NCBI RefSeq assembly: GCF_019264485.1
Contig: NZ_JAHVAA010000014.1
Coordinates: 248,001 to 312,000, forward strand
Length of the DNA stretch: 64,000 nt
Direction: 5' to 3'
DNA from: Sediminibacterium sp.
Lineage (GTDB): Bacteria > Bacteroidota > Bacteroidia > Chitinophagales > Chitinophagaceae
The notes under the pieces: generated by a model
What the model was told of the DNA's origin: nothing
The model's database searches: none
Seen by the model: only the letters and a program-made list of their open reading frames with translations
Part shown: positions 1-9,000 of the stretch, in pieces
How positions within the stretch are numbered: position 1 is the stretch's first letter
Layout of the letters: each line of letters begins with the position of its first letter
Made by a program: the position numbers and the translations under genes

Positions 1-143
1 TTACCAATAACCAGTTTATCTATCATACCAACAGTTTTATGTTTGTACCTGTTCCATTCTGGCTTGGTATTACTGTACTATGGATAAGCAGGATTTACAG
101 GAATGCTTTTAACCTAAAACAAGATCAACAACTCACCATTTAA
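1..143 (+). CDS. C-terminal end of a DUF2975-like membrane protein (partial)
   Basis: An open frame enters from the left edge and stops with TAA at 141-143. About 46 residues are visible. They form a hydrophobic stretch and then a short charged tail ending in LTI. The next gene also ends in an amphipathic tail finishing LTI, so this looks like the end of a paralogue of that DUF2975 protein. Only 9 bases separate the two genes, which suggests one transcript. The family call rests on that resemblance alone, because most of the protein lies outside the window. Confidence 0.6.
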   Translation, partial: TNNQFIYHTNSFMFVPVPFWLGITVLWISRIYRNAFNLKQDQQLTI

Positions 144-152
144 TCTTTTACC

Positions 153-749
153 ATGTCAGCTTTTGCCAAACAATTGAAAAATTATCATCTGATTGGGTGG
201 ATGCTCTTACTGTTTGCTCTTGTAAATATCTTCAGTATTGGAATAGGCTTTGGTATTTTCAGTAAAAATGATCCCTATTTAAAACTGGATGTAAAACCAG
301 CGGCCACGGCTACACTCAGCAAAGAACCTGTTAAACAATTTGAGGGAGCTGTTTTGTATTTTAAGGGAACCCTTGTTATTAAAGATCTTCCCTGGTGGAA
401 ACGAACCCTGTTATCGAAAGAATTTACAGACGCTGTCTGTTTTTCCATACTTTCAATATTGGTGTTACTGACTGTTAAAACACTTCAGAAGGGAAATGAC
501 CTGTACAAAAAAATTGGTGGCTATATTTTTTATGCTGCCCTCGTTTTTATACTCGCTGTTTTTATAGATATGGCACAGCGATACTGGCTGAAAGCCATTG
601 TACTGGAAAAAACAAACGCCGCATTTGTTCTACTTAGCACAACGGATGCACTATTGCCAAACAGCATGGTAGCCATAATACTGCTTATCTTTAGCAGCAT
701 TTATACAAAAGCCTGGCAACTTAAAACCGAACAAGCGCTAACCATCTGA
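153..749 (+). CDS. DUF2975 family membrane protein
   Basis: This 198-residue integral membrane protein has about four hydrophobic segments, near residues 15-35, 92-108, 122-142 and 165-185. The layout and the partner gene fit DUF2975 (YoaS-like) proteins, whose biochemical role is unknown. The stop codon overlaps the start of the next gene by one base (TGATG at 747-751), so the two are almost certainly co-translated. In Firmicutes and Bacteroidota, DUF2975 proteins are typically paired with a small YozG-like regulator, exactly as here. The gene upstream appears to be a second copy. The family call is good; the function is unknown. Confidence 0.75.
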   Translation: MSAFAKQLKNYHLIGWMLLLFALVNIFSIGIGFGIFSKNDPYLKLDVKPAATATLSKEPVKQFEGAVLYFKGTLVIKDLPWWKRTLLSKEFTDAVCFSILSILVLLTVKTLQKGNDLYKKIGGYIFYAALVFILAVFIDMAQRYWLKAIVLEKTNAAFVLLSTTDALLPNSMVAIILLIFSSIYTKAWQLKTEQALTI

Positions 750-982
750 TGCCCATTGTTGTAAACCTCGATATTATGCTGGCCCGCCGAAAAATGAGTC
801 TCACTGAATTAAGTGAGCGTGTGGGTATTACCATTGCCAATATGAGTATCCTGAAAAGCGGGAAAGCCAAAGCCATCCGTTTCTCTACGCTGGAAGAAAT
901 ATGCCGCATCCTTCAATGTCAGCCAGGAGATTTACTGGAATATATGGATGAAGAAAGTTATCAGCAGTTATTTAAAAGATAG
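749..982 (+). CDS. YozG-like HTH (Cro/C1 type) transcriptional regulator
   Basis: The 77-residue protein is essentially one XRE-type helix-turn-helix. It opens MPIVVNLDIML, continues through a LTELSERVGIT helix pair and ends with the ILQCQPGDLLEY segment that is characteristic of the YozG family. It has no sensor domain. Its start overlaps the DUF2975 stop by one base. Known families suggest it controls its own operon, perhaps with its activity tied to the membrane partner, but that link is inference. The stop codon TAG (980-982) is the beginning of a perfect 26-base palindrome. Confidence 0.85.
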   Translation: MPIVVNLDIMLARRKMSLTELSERVGITIANMSILKSGKAKAIRFSTLEEICRILQCQPGDLLEYMDEESYQQLFKR

Positions 983-1006
983 ACTATGGTCCATGGACCA
1001 TAGTCT
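981..1006. repeat. Perfect palindrome, CCATGG family element
   Basis: This 26-base perfect palindrome is centred on TGGTCCA/TGGACCA. It sits between two convergent genes and could act as a hairpin terminator in both directions, although no strong T tract follows. The HTH gene takes its TAG stop from the left edge. Relatives with the same GGTCCATGGACC core occur at 15815-15890, 24227-24254, 28832-28853 and 55674-55718. Confidence 0.85.
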
Positions 1007-1049
1007 ATCGATTATTTGCACATTGTATCATGAACCAGCGCCTTTTAAT

Positions 1050-1421
1050 TTACAATTCCTCTTCTCTTTCCAGTAACAGTATGGCACTTTGGGGAACAAT
1101 AAAATATTTCTCTTTCTCATACATTACTTCTGTAGCACCACTTAGCAGGAAAATAGCCAGATCTCCTTCACGTGCCTGCAAGGGAACATATTTCACCTGA
1201 TCTTCTTCTGTTTTCCAGGGTTCGTCATCCACTGGCATGGGTATGGCATAACCCGGACCTGTTTTAATAATATGTCCCTGCTGTACTTTCTCTTTCTCCT
1301 GTACACCCGGTGGCAAGTACAGCCCGCTGGCTGTTTGCTCATCGGGTTTAGATGGCCGTATCAACACACGGTCGCCAATAACAACCAGTTTTTTCAGTTT
1401 ATTGTCAGATGTGAGTAGCAT
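1050..1421 (-). CDS. GroES-like co-chaperonin family protein
   Basis: The product is a chaperonin-10 fold protein of 123 residues. It has the opening strand VVIGDRVLIRP, a mobile-loop-like segment with TASGLYLPPG, and the VQQGHIIKTGPG strand typical of Cpn10. It is longer than canonical GroES (about 95 residues) because of an acidic insertion after the GPG turn (IPMPVDDEPW and following). No groEL lies beside it. It may therefore be a second, specialised Cpn10-like protein rather than the main GroES. The ATG at 1421 is preferred; an upstream in-frame ATG would add a hydrophobic leader reaching into the neighbouring promoter region. Confidence 0.8.
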   Translation of the reverse strand: MLLTSDNKLKKLVVIGDRVLIRPSKPDEQTASGLYLPPGVQEKEKVQQGHIIKTGPGYAIPMPVDDEPWKTEEDQVKYVPLQAREGDLAIFLLSGATEVMYEKEKYFIVPQSAILLLEREEEL

Positions 1422-1501
1422 AGCGTAAGTATTTATCCTGTTTATCAGCCGCAAAAATAAAACAGAAAAAAACAAATCTTCACTTTCAGTATTTTTACGG
1501 T

Positions 1502-2449
1502 ATGAAGAAAACGATTGCCTCTCTCATTTTGTTCGCAGTTACAGGGCTATTGATTTCTTCATATACTTCCCCACCCCCGGTTAGTACAAAAGCAGCACTG
1601 GGACAAAAACTATTCAACGATAAAATCTTATCCAAAGACCGCAGCATCAGCTGTGCCAGTTGTCATATTCCTGAATATGGTTTTTCGGATACCCTTGCTT
1701 TTAGTAAAGGCATTGAAGGAAGAGCCACTGCAAGAAATACCCCATCGGTACTGAACATGAAAAACCGTCCATATTTTTTCTGGGATGGCCGTGCGAAGTC
1801 ATTGGAGCAACAGGCATTAATGCCGATTGCCCACCCCGATGAAATGGGATTACCGGTTAAAGAAGCCGTGGCACGATTGAATGCAGATGCCGGATACAGA
1901 AAACTATTCTTACGCATTTTCAAGACATTACCCAACAGTACCAATCTGGGTGCTGCTTTCGCTGCATTTGAAAGAACGCTGGAAACAGACAGCAGCCGTT
2001 TCGATGCATATATAGATGACCTGGTTGCCTTTACTGAATCGGAAGAAAGAGGAAGAAAATTATTTATCAGTGAAAGAACCAAATGTTTCGACTGCCATCG
2101 GGGGCCCGACTTTACAGATGATCAGTTTAAAAATATTGGCTTATTCGATGGCTATGCATTAAATGATTCAGGGCGTTACAGGATCAGCCGGAAAAAAGAA
2201 GACCTTGGAAAATTTAAAACTCCCGGACTAAGAAACATTGCATTAACTGCCCCTTATATGCACAATGGAATGTTTCAGACATTGGAAGAAGTAATAGACT
2301 ACTATAACAATCCTGGTGCCTTCGTATTAAACCCCGTAAATATGGATACAACAATGGGAGTTCCTATCGGACTGAATAAACAGGAGAAAAATGATCTTGT
2401 TAGTTTTTTGAAAACCTTAACAGATAAGCGTTTCCAAAAACAACATTAA
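1502..2449 (+). CDS. Dihaem cytochrome c peroxidase (CcpA/MauG family)
   Basis: This 315-residue periplasmic protein starts with a Sec signal peptide (residues 1 to about 20). It has two c-type haem sites: CASCH at residues 51-55 and CFDCH near residue 195. Between them is the NTPSVLN-type segment of this family, and a YMHNGMF segment near the C-terminus may supply an axial methionine. The enzymes reduce hydrogen peroxide using electrons from small cytochromes; some MauG relatives instead oxidise protein side chains. It stands alone, divergent from the GroES-like gene. Which branch it belongs to cannot be settled by eye. Confidence 0.9.
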   Translation: MKKTIASLILFAVTGLLISSYTSPPPVSTKAALGQKLFNDKILSKDRSISCASCHIPEYGFSDTLAFSKGIEGRATARNTPSVLNMKNRPYFFWDGRAKSLEQQALMPIAHPDEMGLPVKEAVARLNADAGYRKLFLRIFKTLPNSTNLGAAFAAFERTLETDSSRFDAYIDDLVAFTESEERGRKLFISERTKCFDCHRGPDFTDDQFKNIGLFDGYALNDSGRYRISRKKEDLGKFKTPGLRNIALTAPYMHNGMFQTLEEVIDYYNNPGAFVLNPVNMDTTMGVPIGLNKQEKNDLVSFLKTLTDKRFQKQH

Positions 2450-2572
2450 GCACGTCTAACAGTTGAACCCGGGCTATTTAGCTGCATGTATTTACCTCTT
2501 TTAACAAAAGATTGCAGACAGTAGGATGATAACTCGGAGTGAATTATCTTTATTTCACATAAATTTAAAACC

Positions 2573-3271
2573 ATGGAAGACAAGAAAAAATATAAGATAC
2601 TCTTGTGCGAAGACGATACCAATCTTGGTATGGTGTTAAAGAACTATCTGGAACTGAACGATTACGAAGTAACACTGGAACGCGATGGACGTTTAGGACT
2701 TGCCGCTTTTCAACGTGAAAAATATGATATCTGTCTGCTTGATGTGATGATGCCCAATATGGATGGTTTCACACTGGCAGAAGAAATTCGTGATGTAGAC
2801 CCTGATATTCCTTTATTCTTCCTGAGTGCCAAAACCATGAAAGAAGATATTATTCAGGGATATAAACTCGGTGCCGATGATTATATCACCAAACCTTTCG
2901 ACAGTGAAGTGTTGTTACTGAAAATCAGGGTTATCCTCAAACGTAATGAGGAAGAAAACAAAAGCAACGAAAATATTGAATTCGATCTGGGTAAATACCA
3001 TTTCAATCCAAAATTGCGTGAGTTGAAAAATGGCGATAGCACCCAAACCCTTTCTCCAAAAGAGAATGAATTATTAAAAATGCTGGCCGAACATAAAAAT
3101 GATTTATTACCCCGTGAACGTGCCCTCAAAAAAATATGGGGCAGCGATACCTATTTCAATGGCAGAAGTATGGATGTGTATATTGCCAAACTACGCAAAT
3201 ACCTGAAAGACGACTCCAATATTGAGATTGTGAATATTCACGGGAACGGGTTCCGCCTGGTAGCACCTTAG
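2573..3271 (+). CDS. OmpR-family response regulator (RprY-like)
   Basis: The 232-residue protein has a receiver domain followed by a winged-helix OmpR/PhoB output domain. The acidic pocket is E13, D14 and D15, the phospho-acceptor is D57 (LLDVMMPNMDG), and the conserved Ser (FFLSAKT) and Lys (TKPFDSE) are present. The second half carries the typical LSPKENELL and SMDVYIAKLRKYL blocks. No histidine kinase gene is adjacent, so it is an orphan here. Resemblance to Bacteroidota RprY is likely but not proven. It is probably cytoplasmic and DNA-binding. Confidence 0.9.
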   Translation: MEDKKKYKILLCEDDTNLGMVLKNYLELNDYEVTLERDGRLGLAAFQREKYDICLLDVMMPNMDGFTLAEEIRDVDPDIPLFFLSAKTMKEDIIQGYKLGADDYITKPFDSEVLLLKIRVILKRNEEENKSNENIEFDLGKYHFNPKLRELKNGDSTQTLSPKENELLKMLAEHKNDLLPRERALKKIWGSDTYFNGRSMDVYIAKLRKYLKDDSNIEIVNIHGNGFRLVAP

Positions 3272-3288
3272 TATTTGATTGAATATTG

Positions 3289-3348
3289 TAAGCCACAGAT
3301 TCGCAGATTATTATTTAACTAATTTGTGAATCTGTGGCTTATTTTTTT
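3289..3348. terminator. Palindromic element serving as bidirectional terminator
   Basis: Arms 3289-3310 and 3321-3341 form a long imperfect hairpin built on the unit CACAGATTC, followed on the plus strand by seven T residues. It lies between the convergent response regulator and ruvB genes and probably terminates both. The same unit recurs at 5955-6000. Confidence 0.8.
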
Positions 3349-4381
3349 ATACAAACAAATCAACCTGATTTCCACCTTGCCTGAACGAACGGTTGAGATG
3401 AGAATAAGCCTTGGCAGTTGCTTCACGACCTCTCGGTGTTCTCTGCAAAAAACCTTCCTGAATTAAAAAAGGCTCATATACTTCTTCTATGGTACCTGCT
3501 TCTTCACCAACTGCAGTTGCAATAGTGGTGAGACCTACAGGGCCTCCTTTAAATTTATCAATGATAGCGAGCAGTATGCGGTTATCCATTTCATCGAGCC
3601 CATGTTCATCTACATTCAATGCTTTGAGGCCATGTTGCGTAATACCCATATCAATCTTGCCATCATTTAATACCTGTGCAAAATCGCGCACCCTTCTTAA
3701 AAGGCCATTGGCAATACGGGGTGTACCACGGCTTCTACGCGCAATTTCAAATGCTGCATCAGTATTAATAGCTGTATTCAGAATAGCGGCACTCCTTTGT
3801 ATGATTTTCTGTAAGGTATCTGCATGATAATATTCCAGTCTCGATTTGATTCCAAAACGGGATAATAATGGCGCAGTTAATAAACCACTGCGCGTGGTGG
3901 CACCTACCAATGTAAATGGATTCAAATTAATCTGTACACTTCTGGCATTCGGTCCGGAGTCGATCATGATATCGATTCTGAAATCTTCCATGGCAGCATA
4001 CAGGTATTCTTCCACCACGGTACTCAAACGGTGAATCTCATCTATAAACAATACATCATTGGGTTGCAGGTTGGTGAGCAGTCCGGCAAGATCTCCGGGT
4101 TTCTCAATAACAGGTCCTGAAGTTTCTTTGATATTTACACCCAATTCATTTGCTACAATCCTGCTTAATGTTGTTTTCCCCAAACCTGGAGGGCCATGAA
4201 ACAAAATATGATCCAGTGCCTCTCCCCTTAGTTTTGCAGCTTTAATAAATATTACAAGGTTCTCAATCAACTGTGGCTGACCCGAAAAATCGCTGATCTC
4301 TGCCGGGCGAATAGCATTCTCAAACTCTTTTTCTGCTGCACTCAGGTTCATCGGGTCTTTATTGAGGTTGGGGTTCGACAT
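3347..4381 (-). CDS. ruvB: Holliday junction branch migration helicase RuvB
   Basis: RuvB is the AAA+ motor that, with RuvA, drives Holliday junction branch migration so that RuvC can resolve the junction. The 344-residue protein has Walker [10 protein letters not shown], Walker B DEIHR, the sensor motif GATTR, and a C-terminal winged helix with the [12 protein letters not shown] and PRGREAT blocks. Length and motifs are full. ruvC is about 11 kb away (15219-15782) rather than adjacent, so the Ruv genes are dispersed. The upstream gap holds a divergent repeat element. Confidence 0.98.
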   Translation of the reverse strand: MSNPNLNKDPMNLSAAEKEFENAIRPAEISDFSGQPQLIENLVIFIKAAKLRGEALDHILFHGPPGLGKTTLSRIVANELGVNIKETSGPVIEKPGDLAGLLTNLQPNDVLFIDEIHRLSTVVEEYLYAAMEDFRIDIMIDSGPNARSVQINLNPFTLVGATTRSGLLTAPLLSRFGIKSRLEYYHADTLQKIIQRSAAILNTAINTDAAFEIARRSRGTPRIANGLLRRVRDFAQVLNDGKIDMGITQHGLKALNVDEHGLDEMDNRILLAIIDKFKGGPVGLTTIATAVGEEAGTIEEVYEPFLIQEGFLQRTPRGREATAKAYSHLNRSFRQGGNQVDLFV

Positions 4382-4404
4382 GAGGCGAAATTACTAAATA
4401 TTTG

Positions 4405-4528
4405 ATGGTGAATGGTCAATCGTCAATCGTGAATGGGCAATGGTGAATAATATGATTTCGACTCACTGTTTGCAAAAGAATAAGACTAATACTCTCTATT
4501 CACGATTCACCATTCACCATTCACGAAT
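4405..4528. repeat. Imperfect palindrome of GGTGAAT/GGTCAAT units
   Basis: The left arm (4405-4449) is a run of units such as GGTGAAT, GGTCAAT, CGTCAAT and CGTGAAT. The right arm (4495-4525) carries the complementary ATTCACC-type units. About 45 bases of unrelated sequence separate them. The element lies between two divergently transcribed genes, so it cannot be explained only as a terminator. A second member of the family is at 14200-14288. Confidence 0.85.
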
Positions 4529-4533
4529 ATGCG

Positions 4534-4541
4534 TAGCTTTG
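4534..4541 (+). promoter_or_regulatory. Candidate -7 box (TAnnTTTG)
   Basis: TAGCTTTG matches the Bacteroidota -7 consensus and lies 13 bases before the next ATG. No TTTG is found at the right distance upstream; that space is occupied by the right arm of the repeat element. Confidence 0.45.
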
Positions 4542-4554
4542 AGAAAAGCATGCC

Positions 4555-5205
4555 ATGGAAAAAAGAACTGCATTGATTTTAGGTGCCAGTGGTTTAACCG
4601 GGCAGGTATTAGCACAATTACTACTGGCCGACGATTTATACAGTCTTGTTACCATATATGTTCGTAAACAGATCGCCATCAGTCATCCCAGGCTGCAGCA
4701 ACAGATAGTGAATTATGAAAGATTAGATACGGCTGTTCAGGCTGATGATGTATTTTGTTGTTTGGGTACTACCATCAAAAAAGCAGGATCGCAGCTCGCT
4801 TTCAGACAGGTTGATTTGGTGTATCCACAGAAAGTAGCCGAATTACAAAGAGCCGCAGGATCAAGCAGGTTTTTACTGATTAGTGCGGTGGGCGCAAATG
4901 AACAATCATCCATTTTTTATAGCCGGATAAAAGGTGAGGTTGAAAAAGCTATACAGGTGTTGGGTTATTCCTGCACCTGTATTTTCAGGCCATCACTGAT
5001 TATGGGTGAACGATCTGAAAGACGGGTGGGAGAAAAAATAGCCATGCTATTGACAAAAATTATCGGACCTCTGTTGATTGGGCCTTTAAAAAAATACCAG
5101 CCTGTTTTAGCACTCAGCATTGCAAAAGCTATGCAAAAGGCTGCTCACCAATTCGAAGATGGTATCCATTTTATTTCATCTGATGAGATCAAAAAATTCG
5201 AATAA
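4555..5205 (+). CDS. NAD(P)-binding oxidoreductase of the atypical SDR (HTATIP2/NmrA-like) type
   Basis: The 216-residue protein begins with a Rossmann nucleotide-binding loop, LGASGLTGQ (GxSGxxG), and has the mid-protein FLLISAVGAN and FYSRIKGEVE segments seen in TIP30/HTATIP2-like atypical short-chain dehydrogenases. The Tyr and Lys of the latter could be the SDR catalytic pair. The substrate is unknown. The gene stands alone between repeat elements, with its TAA stop at the edge of the next palindrome. Family assignment is fairly sure; function is not. Confidence 0.75.
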   Translation: MEKRTALILGASGLTGQVLAQLLLADDLYSLVTIYVRKQIAISHPRLQQQIVNYERLDTAVQADDVFCCLGTTIKKAGSQLAFRQVDLVYPQKVAELQRAAGSSRFLLISAVGANEQSSIFYSRIKGEVEKAIQVLGYSCTCIFRPSLIMGERSERRVGEKIAMLLTKIIGPLLIGPLKKYQPVLALSIAKAMQKAAHQFEDGIHFISSDEIKKFE

Positions 5206-5284
5206 CCCTTTCTGTGTTTTTCTGTGTCTTCTGTGGCATTATTAATTGCCACAGAAGACACAGAAAAACACAGAAGAAAGGTTA
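5203..5284. repeat. Long palindrome of CTGTGTTTTTCTGTG units containing both flanking stops
   Basis: This near-perfect inverted repeat has arms of about 38 bases around ATTATTAAT. Its unit is CTGTGTTTTT and variants. The outermost bases of each arm read TAACC(C)TTTCT, and that TAA is the stop codon of the oxidoreductase on the plus strand (5203-5205) and of the M23 peptidase on the minus strand (5282-5284). The element therefore ends symmetrically in the two stops. It should fold strongly and terminate both genes. Confidence 0.9.
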
Positions 5285-5932
5285 TACATTGAAAGTGTAT
5301 TTCAAGATAAAAGTAGGATCAGGGCAATTGTCAAGGTATTTTTCTCTTTCACTGAATTTACAAACACCCGGATAATCTCCCTTCATCCCCTGCATATCAG
5401 TGATCAATTGAAAATGTAAATGTGGTGGCCAGTGCCCATTTTCTTCGGGCATTCCAAAATGTGCCAGCTGTTCTCCGGCTTCAACCGGCTTACCCTCATA
5501 CAAACCATCCAGATCGCCTAAAGAAAGATGGCCATATAAGCTATGGATCAATACTCCGTTTAACTGATGTTGCAGAATGATGACTGCCCCATAATCGCCA
5601 TAGGTTTCATGAAATCCAAAACTATGTACAGCTCCTTCCATCGGCACAAATACAGGTGTTCCGGCCGACCCCCAGATATCAGTTCCCAAATGTAACCTCC
5701 GTGGCTCATCGGCTCCATCAAATACCTTACTCCTGCTGTAAACAGTTCGGTGTTCATCATAACCACCAATGGCATAACGGGATCCGGAATGAGTAAGGCA
5801 GTTCTCAATGTATTCAGAAAAGAGTTGTGTATCATTTACCAATACATCTGTAATATCCGTGTTATTGGCTGTGAGGTCAAGTTGATACAGATGATCCGTG
5901 GCGATGTCAAATGGAACAATCGGGTGAAACAT
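5282..5932 (-). CDS. M23 family metallopeptidase (LytM-like)
   Basis: The 216-residue protein carries an M23 peptidase domain with the zinc ligands in HLGTDIW (HxxxD) and PPHLHFQ (HxH), and the GTPVFVPMEG strand typical of LytM folds. M23 enzymes usually cut peptide cross-links in peptidoglycan. No convincing signal peptide or membrane anchor is visible at the N-terminus (MFHPIVPFD), so either it acts in the cytoplasm on another substrate or export is not obvious. Full catalytic motifs support an active enzyme. Confidence 0.85.
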   Translation of the reverse strand: MFHPIVPFDIATDHLYQLDLTANNTDITDVLVNDTQLFSEYIENCLTHSGSRYAIGGYDEHRTVYSRSKVFDGADEPRRLHLGTDIWGSAGTPVFVPMEGAVHSFGFHETYGDYGAVIILQHQLNGVLIHSLYGHLSLGDLDGLYEGKPVEAGEQLAHFGMPEENGHWPPHLHFQLITDMQGMKGDYPGVCKFSEREKYLDNCPDPTFILKYTFNV

Positions 5933-5954
5933 GAAATACTATTTATTCAAAAAA

Positions 5955-6000
5955 AATCTGTGAATCTGTGGCAAAAAATTAAGCCTCAGATTCACAGATT
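5955..6000. repeat. Hairpin of AATCTGTG units
   Basis: Arms 5955-5972 and 5983-6000 pair as AATCTGTGAATCTGTGGC against its near complement, with an A-rich loop. It lies just after the stop of the tricorn-like gene (minus strand) and upstream of the M23 start. It is related to the hairpin at 3289-3341 and could terminate the tricorn-like transcript. Confidence 0.8.
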
Positions 6001-6010
6001 ATAGCTAAAA

Positions 6011-9000
6011 TTATTTTCTCAACTTCTTCATAATTTCTTCAATCGCTTTATCCAGTTGCGGATCGCGGCCATTGAGGCGGTCTTCGAAAGTCATCGGGAT
6101 TTTAATATCGGGTTCTACACCAGTTATTTCCAGGTCTTTTCCATCTAATGAATAACATCCCCAGCTTGGCAGACGTACAAAAGAGCCATCCACCAAACCT
6201 GTACCACTCGTGAAGATGATCCAGCGGTATGTAGGCATACCAATGATAGTTCCCAGTTTCAATGCTTTAAAACCCTGCGATGTCATTTCTGCATCACTCA
6301 ATGATTGCTCATTAATCAATAATACAATGGGTTTATCAGCAGGTGCAAAGTTAGATTGTGGCGTGAGTTTTCCTTCCCTGTATTTCCATTGCAGGTAAGC
6401 ACGCTGACTCAAAAATTTCAATACTTCATCGTGCACATTACCACCGGTATTATAACGGAGGTCAAGAATCAGTGCATCTTTCTGGTAGAAATCCTGTGTC
6501 ATATCAATCAGGAATTTCTCCAACTCCCCACCACCCATGTCTTTCATATTATGATAAGCCACACGGTTATTGGTTTTTTGATCCACTCTTTGCTGGTTGA
6601 TTTCACTCCACTCCTGAGAGAGGTTTGCAAACAAAGATGCCTGTGGATGAATTTTGGTGGTAATGGTTTGTCCGTTACGGTTAAAAGTTAAACTAAGTTC
6701 GCCATCAAGCGATGGCTTACTGAAATAGTAATTTCTGTCTGTTGCAGCATTTACAGTTTCATCATTCACTTTCAATAATACATCACCCGGACGAACGTCA
6801 ACAGTAGCCCTGTCTGCATTACTACCAGCCACTACATATTTTACTTTGTATGGATCATTATTGTCAAAAATGATTCCTGTTTCCATGGTTCTGTTCGACA
6901 ACTGAACATTTTCTTCATCACCTCCAGAATTAAAACCCTGGTGTGATGAATTGAGTTCACCCAATAAATCTGCCAGTAAAGTACGCAGGTCGCCACGGGT
7001 ATTGATAAAAGGAACAAATGCCTCATAACGTTTACGCGTAGTCAGCCAGTCTATTCCATGAAATTTTTCATCATAAAAATTTTCGTTTACATGGGCCCAT
7101 GTTTCCTGAAATACCTGGGCAAATTCTCCAGAAAGGTTTCTTCTGAATACCTGTGCAATGGCAACAGGGTCTACTTTATTCGCATCCAGGTTCAATTTAT
7201 AAACCGATCCATTTATAATGGCCATCATTTTATCTCCGCCTTCCGCATAATCTACACTAAACGCATCTGCACCCACAATCCGTTCTGTCTTTGGTGCTTC
7301 AAATGGTTCCAGTGTTGTTTTCCATAAAGAGGCCCGGCCTTCTGCATGATTGCTTACATATAATACAATCGTCTTCTCTCCTTTCTGTAGCACATTCAAC
7401 AAAAACTGCGATCCGAAATTTGGTCCCACCTGCTCAAGCCTGTCCATGATCTTCGATGCATCTATCTTTATGGGTGCCGGTTCTTTTTTTGTAGTATCTT
7501 TTTTCTCTGTCTTGAACAGCGCCTCATATTTATCGCTGCGATAAGGAGCATCTATTTTTTCCAGTGGCATCCGGTATATACGCGGATTTTGCATACCAAA
7601 AGGGTATGAGGGTCTCGTTCTGGCCGAAATAAAATAAATATATTTTCCGTCAGGACTCCATACAGGGCTTGCTTCTGTTACACCGGTATTGGTAAGGTTA
7701 ACCGTACGATTGTCTTTCAGGTGATGAATAAAAATATCCTGTTCAAAATTTCTGATAGCAGTAAAATAAACATACTCATCATTGGGAGAGAAACCGGGAT
7801 CAGAATTCTGAATAGCCCATATTTCATCCTTTACAAGTGTTTTATTCTCCCAGCTTTTCAGATCGAGCAGTTTTACTTCATCACGCCCACTCAGGTATAC
7901 CATTTTGGTACGTGTTTTATTCAACACAGCCGAGCGATTATTTTTTACGTCTTTGGTAATTTGTTTTACGGGAGCGGTTCCATCGGCAGCAACTGTAAAC
8001 CAATTGAGGTAACCATCTACAGTCTGGTTAAAGAGGATGGTTTTATTATCAGTCATCCATTTTACTTCTTTCGCCCTTTCAGTATTCCCTTTGTTGATCT
8101 GCTGAATAAATTTACCATCTACATCACTTACAAAAATTTCTCCGCGCGATGAGAATGCAATCTTTTTTCCATCGGGTGACACATCCAGATTTGTAATTTC
8201 TCCTCGCACATTATAATCCTTATCAGCAGGTAATATATAGTTCCTATTCAGGCTGATATTGAGTTTCTCCGTTCTTTTAGATGACACATCATACAACCAT
8301 AACTGGTAGTCTCTTTCGAATACTACTTTATTTCCCGCTGCATTTACGATGGGTGTTTTGATGGATGAATTAAAACGGGTAAGTGCCGTTTTCTTTTCAT
8401 TGTCCAGGGTATAGAGATTGTATTCACCATTGGCCTCGTCTGAAACGAAATAGAGTTTGCCATTTTTATCAATGGTTGATGCAAAATCTTTGCCCTCCCA
8501 ATCTGTATGTTTCCTGTATTGTTTGTTATTGATATTATACGACTGAATATCGGGGTTGAATGGTCCTTTATAACGTTTACGTGCTATCTGGCTGGTGCTT
8601 TCCCAGGTATCATTGAAATATACATCACCTGAGGGATGCTCGGCCAGACCATGATCCAGTAAAAAGAAATGGTCGCCGAATAAACGTTGTGCAGTACCCC
8701 CATTAATGCCAACTGTAAAACCGGAAATTTGTCCCATACGGTTAGAGGTGAAATAGATTTTCTTGCTGTCCCAGCTCCAGTTATTTACTTCATCGGTGGC
8801 GCTATGAAAAGTGAGTTGTTTTATTTCGCCGCCGGTTAAGGGCATAATGTATACATCTGCATTACCCTTCTGCCGGCTGCTGAATGCGAGCCACTGGCCA
8901 TCAGGTGAAATACGGGGGCTGGTTTCATACCCTTGCATGGCTGTAATACGCGTGGCTTTACCATCTTTTACGGCTGCTTTCCAGAGATCGCCTTCAAAGG

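Noticed and set aside
4440..4667. 75-residue plus-strand protein overlapping the oxidoreductase start
   Set aside because: Its first half is repeat DNA and its second half is the wrong frame of the oxidoreductase gene.
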